Origin: Trogon surrucura
Lineage: Eukaryota; Chordata; Aves; Trogoniformes; Trogonidae
Direction: 5' to 3'
Assembly (NCBI GenBank): GCA_020746105.1
Contig: CM036630.1
Span: forward strand, 12,671,840-12,735,839
Length of the DNA: 64,000 nucleotides
The notes under the pieces were generated by a model that saw nothing but the letters and a program-made list of their open reading frames with translations, ran no database searches and was not told where the DNA came from. Positions within the stretch are counted from its first letter, which is position 1; each line of letters starts with the position of its first letter. The position numbers were made by a program, and so were the translations under genes. This document shows positions 60,914 to 64,000 of this stretch, piece by piece.

Positions 60914-63900
60914 GCCTGAGGACCAGACACCATTAATTTCTTGTCATCAGCAGAGGGGTGCTCTCTGCCTGCATCCCGCTGCAGTCGATGAGAGAACAAG
61001 TCGTGCCTGTAGCATGAGTGAGGAGAGGTCACCACATCAGTGCCGAACCCCGGCCGTCACGCTGACATGATCGCTTTAACGGCCGTCAGCCTCTTCTGCG
61101 GCCGCATCTGGGCTTGGAAGCTGGCAAAACCCTTCCTGAGAAGCATCTGGTATGTCTCACTGTAAACATTTAACAACGGAGAGACGGGGATCGAGAGCCA
61201 AGTGCCTGCTGCGAGACCCACGAGCTCTGAGCGTCTGCGCTGGCTGGAAGGGGACTGTGCGACTTCCACAACCTGTGACAGCAGAGAGGGGCGAGGAGTC
61301 GTACAAGGCAAAGGTGCAACCTCTGCACAAATCATGCCTCTGGAAAACATGCCATCTCAAAGAAAAGAGGAGAGACTGTTTCTAGAAAGGAGACAATGTC
61401 ATAATTTAAATATCATCACTCCTGTTTTCTCTCCACTGCAATTCCAGTACTTGACTTCAGCTGAGGGATCTCTGTGGGACCAGCGTGTCCCCTGTGCAGT
61501 CACCACCTGCAAAGTGACCACAAGCCCTCGCTCTCGAAGCTGCACCAGGTCAGCTGTAAACCTGCCTCCCCAACTGCATGTAACAAAAAGAGACTGAGCA
61601 GCAGCTCAGCGTGAGAAGTCAAGGAAGACAAAGCCAGCATCAGACAGAAATCCAGCCCATTTCCCAAGGCAGGGGAAAATACTAGCGATTTGCTGGTAGG
61701 ACCAGGTGCAGCGAACAGTCCCAGGAATTAAGGGGGGCACCTACTAACCAGGGTGTCTCCAGAAATGAGCTGAAAAAATCCTACAATCCCATAACTACCT
61801 GGGTTAAGCTAAGCACAGGTATGTGGGCTTCCTCTCCTTGGTGAATCCAGAGCATCAAAACTGTACCAACAACAAGAGCGCCAAATACCCTTGCAATCCT
61901 TGAGAGCAGACAGAAAGGCTACCTAGGGATTACCATACCTCAGCCAAGATGATTTTGGGGCATGCTCTCCAAGCACAAGATACAACATCCTCACCTACAC
62001 CTCCCACCTTAAGCCAGACACACTGAAATTCAAGATTTTTTTTCTAAATAACTTTGATAAAACAAAATGCTGCCAACATTCTGCCTGGGCGCATAATCAT
62101 GTGGATCCTGCTGCATAAACCACTCTCTCCAACCCAGGTGATTCCAGTGCTACAGATGGCTGCCTCCCCTATCCCAACACAGAGCATAAAAGAGTAAAAC
62201 CACTCGGACTACAGTGAGTCTTCCCAAAGAACTCAGGAACACCTAGCTACAAGAGTGTAACACTGCACTAATTTAAAAGATCCACCTCCCCTGCTTTTCT
62301 TTATAAAGGATTAAAAACCACTTCCTAGCAGTGGGAGTATCACCCACATCTCTTTATGGAAAACTTCACAGCATTTAATTCAAATTGGCATTTATAACTC
62401 AAGGATATCTGAGCCACCGCTGACAAGTCTCCAAAATGATTAGCTTAGGATGCAGCAGAAAACAAAAGAAAATTAAATAAATCAAGAGTAGTGAGACCAA
62501 GACAGAGCATCACTTGCTGCTCTGCTGAACACCAACACATCCACAGAGGCACCCTGCAGTCAGCTCTGGCCTCTGCATTTCAGCAAGAGCACAGCAGTGT
62601 TACAGATGCACACAGAAAAGCAATTAAATCACTCAGAGGCAGCCCCTTAAGAGATGGGACCAAGGCAGCTGGGATCCTTCACCACTGAGAGCAGGAGGGC
62701 CCAGAACAGCACCTGAAGCTAGCAGATCAGTTTAAAGCAAGTAGAAGCACTCCCTCACATAGGCAGCAAACTTCACCACCCCATGCAGCAGCAAATCCTG
62801 GGAGGTGGGCAGCACTGGCAGCCTCGCCAGGGGTGAGATGTTCATGGTCAACACATCTATAGAGGTCCAGGTGGAGATGTGCCCTCACAGGACTCCTCTA
62901 ACAGAAGAAGTGAGGAATAAGAGAGTCCATCTCTCTGCTCTGCCACCACATCACCCAGCCCAGCTCCATGTCTCTCAAAGGCACTCAAGTCTCTCAGCTT
63001 TCCACCCCGACTCCCCACCACGAGATTTGAAACAGCTTCTTCCAAGAAGCACCCTAGAGCTGCTGAATCCTAGTCACTGGACGTGGGAGAGCAGAAGACC
63101 GAGGAATGGCTGTGCTGGACAGAAAGTCAGTCGCCTCTCTCCGAGAACAGCTTTATTTCCGAACGCTGTTAGGCAACCAGGATGCAAACACTGCTGCCCT
63201 TCCACCTCCACAGCACTCGCACGTGATGCCAGGCTGAGGGCAGAATGCCTCCAGTATCCATACACTAACAAGTGGGAACATGTTTTGGGGCACGCTACAG
63301 CTACCGCTGGTTTTTGGCTCAGGTTTCCCATCTGCGCAAGTTCCAACTCTGTTACCACAACTCAGCATCCTCCATCACTATGCTAATCATTTCCTTGGGT
63401 GGAAGAACAGTGGACTTCTCACCAAGAAGGGAAACCAGCCACACAGACCTACCTGGCCTTACAAAATGAACCTTAAAAAAAAAAAAAAGTAGGCACTGAC
63501 AGATATGGGAGTCCTGATGACTTGAGCAAATTAACTTGTCAAACAACCTCAGCAACGAAAAGGAGCTGAGGGAGTCAAACCCAACAGCCTCAGGAGCGCA
63601 CAACAATTCTGATGTCAGAAGCAGGTACGCTCCAGGTGAGCCTGCTGCCCCCCACCAGCGGTGCTGCCCTGCCTGTACTCACACTTCCCTGTGTTTTGAG
63701 ATATCAGGGCTTCCAGATGGGCTTAGTGCCTGGGAAGAAAAACCCTGACACCAACTTCAATGCTTTTCTGGAGAAAGCATGAGAATGGACAATGCAGTGT
63801 TCTGTACAGCTAAGAGGAATCCTGTTTAAGCTTTCCCTTACACAGCACTACAAAAAGAGGCCAAGCTCTGTACGTAATGTTTGCTGCAACAGTGCTGATA

Positions 63901-64000
63901 CATAACACACACTTACTAAAACACTATCACCTGCTGCAGATACACACTCCTGCTCCACCCTGCAGGCAGCTGTGTAGGTCCCCAACCAGCTGGAGAGAAG

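Larger units (their letters stand above)
52364..64000 (-). other. LARP1: LARP1 5' intron (at least 11.6 kb), upstream exons not in view
   Basis: The exon at 52363-52302 begins with phase 1, in the codon preceding [10 protein letters not shown], and has a good acceptor (CTTCTTTTGCAG). I could not find the preceding human exon content (an ALPPVLTTVNG-type sequence) anywhere up to 64000 on the reverse strand. The stretch is therefore intron. It contains A-rich tracts (59777-59803, 60878-60913), a 39-bp duplication at 60701-60778 and a moderately CpG-containing patch around 60950-61300. ORFs here have no family resemblance. Confidence 0.7.

Noticed and set aside
1..64000. A novel prokaryote-type system, CRISPR array, phage or defence cluster
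   Set aside because: All coding sequence is accounted for by four known vertebrate genes with introns. No regularly spaced repeats or compact operons are present.

Overview
The window is ordinary nuclear DNA of a vertebrate, most likely a bird. It has multi-exon genes with GT-AG introns, a promoter CpG island, AATAAA poly(A) signals and CR1 LINE fragments ending in the ATTCTGTG-type tail. It holds the conserved synteny block GEMIN5 - CNOT8 - FAXDC2 - LARP1, which I know from human chromosome 5q as the same order read in the opposite direction. Exon boundaries were read by hand. In every gene all exon phases join without a break.

Layout. 1-7126 (+): the last 12 exons in view of GEMIN5 (partial at its 5' side), with a short 3' UTR and a poly(A) signal near 7555. 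7561-8768: a tail-to-tail spacer. 8769-15682 (-): CNOT8, with a complete 292-residue CDS in six coding exons and a 3' UTR of about 1.2 kb. Its promoter lies in the CpG island at about 16100-17380. 17380-24956: a largely empty head-to-head interval with two possible noncoding exons and one CR1 remnant. 24957-33585 (+): FAXDC2, eight coding exons, 333 residues, with a CR1 copy in intron 6. 33586-34744: convergent spacer. 34745-52363 (-): LARP1, 18 exons in view, with a very long 3' UTR (about 5.6 kb if the distal poly(A) signal is used). 52364-64000: intronic sequence of LARP1; its N-terminal exon(s) lie beyond the window.

Function. Three of the four genes act on mRNA or RNP metabolism. GEMIN5 recognises snRNA and the cap in the SMN complex and also regulates translation. 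CNOT8 is a CCR4-NOT deadenylase. LARP1 binds the cap and the TOP sequence and responds to mTORC1. FAXDC2 is a membrane sterol/fatty-acid hydroxylase-type enzyme. I found no operon, CRISPR array, phage, toxin or other novel system. What merits a second look is regulatory: UTR elements, the CpG-island promoter, candidate noncoding or alternative exons, and small repeats.
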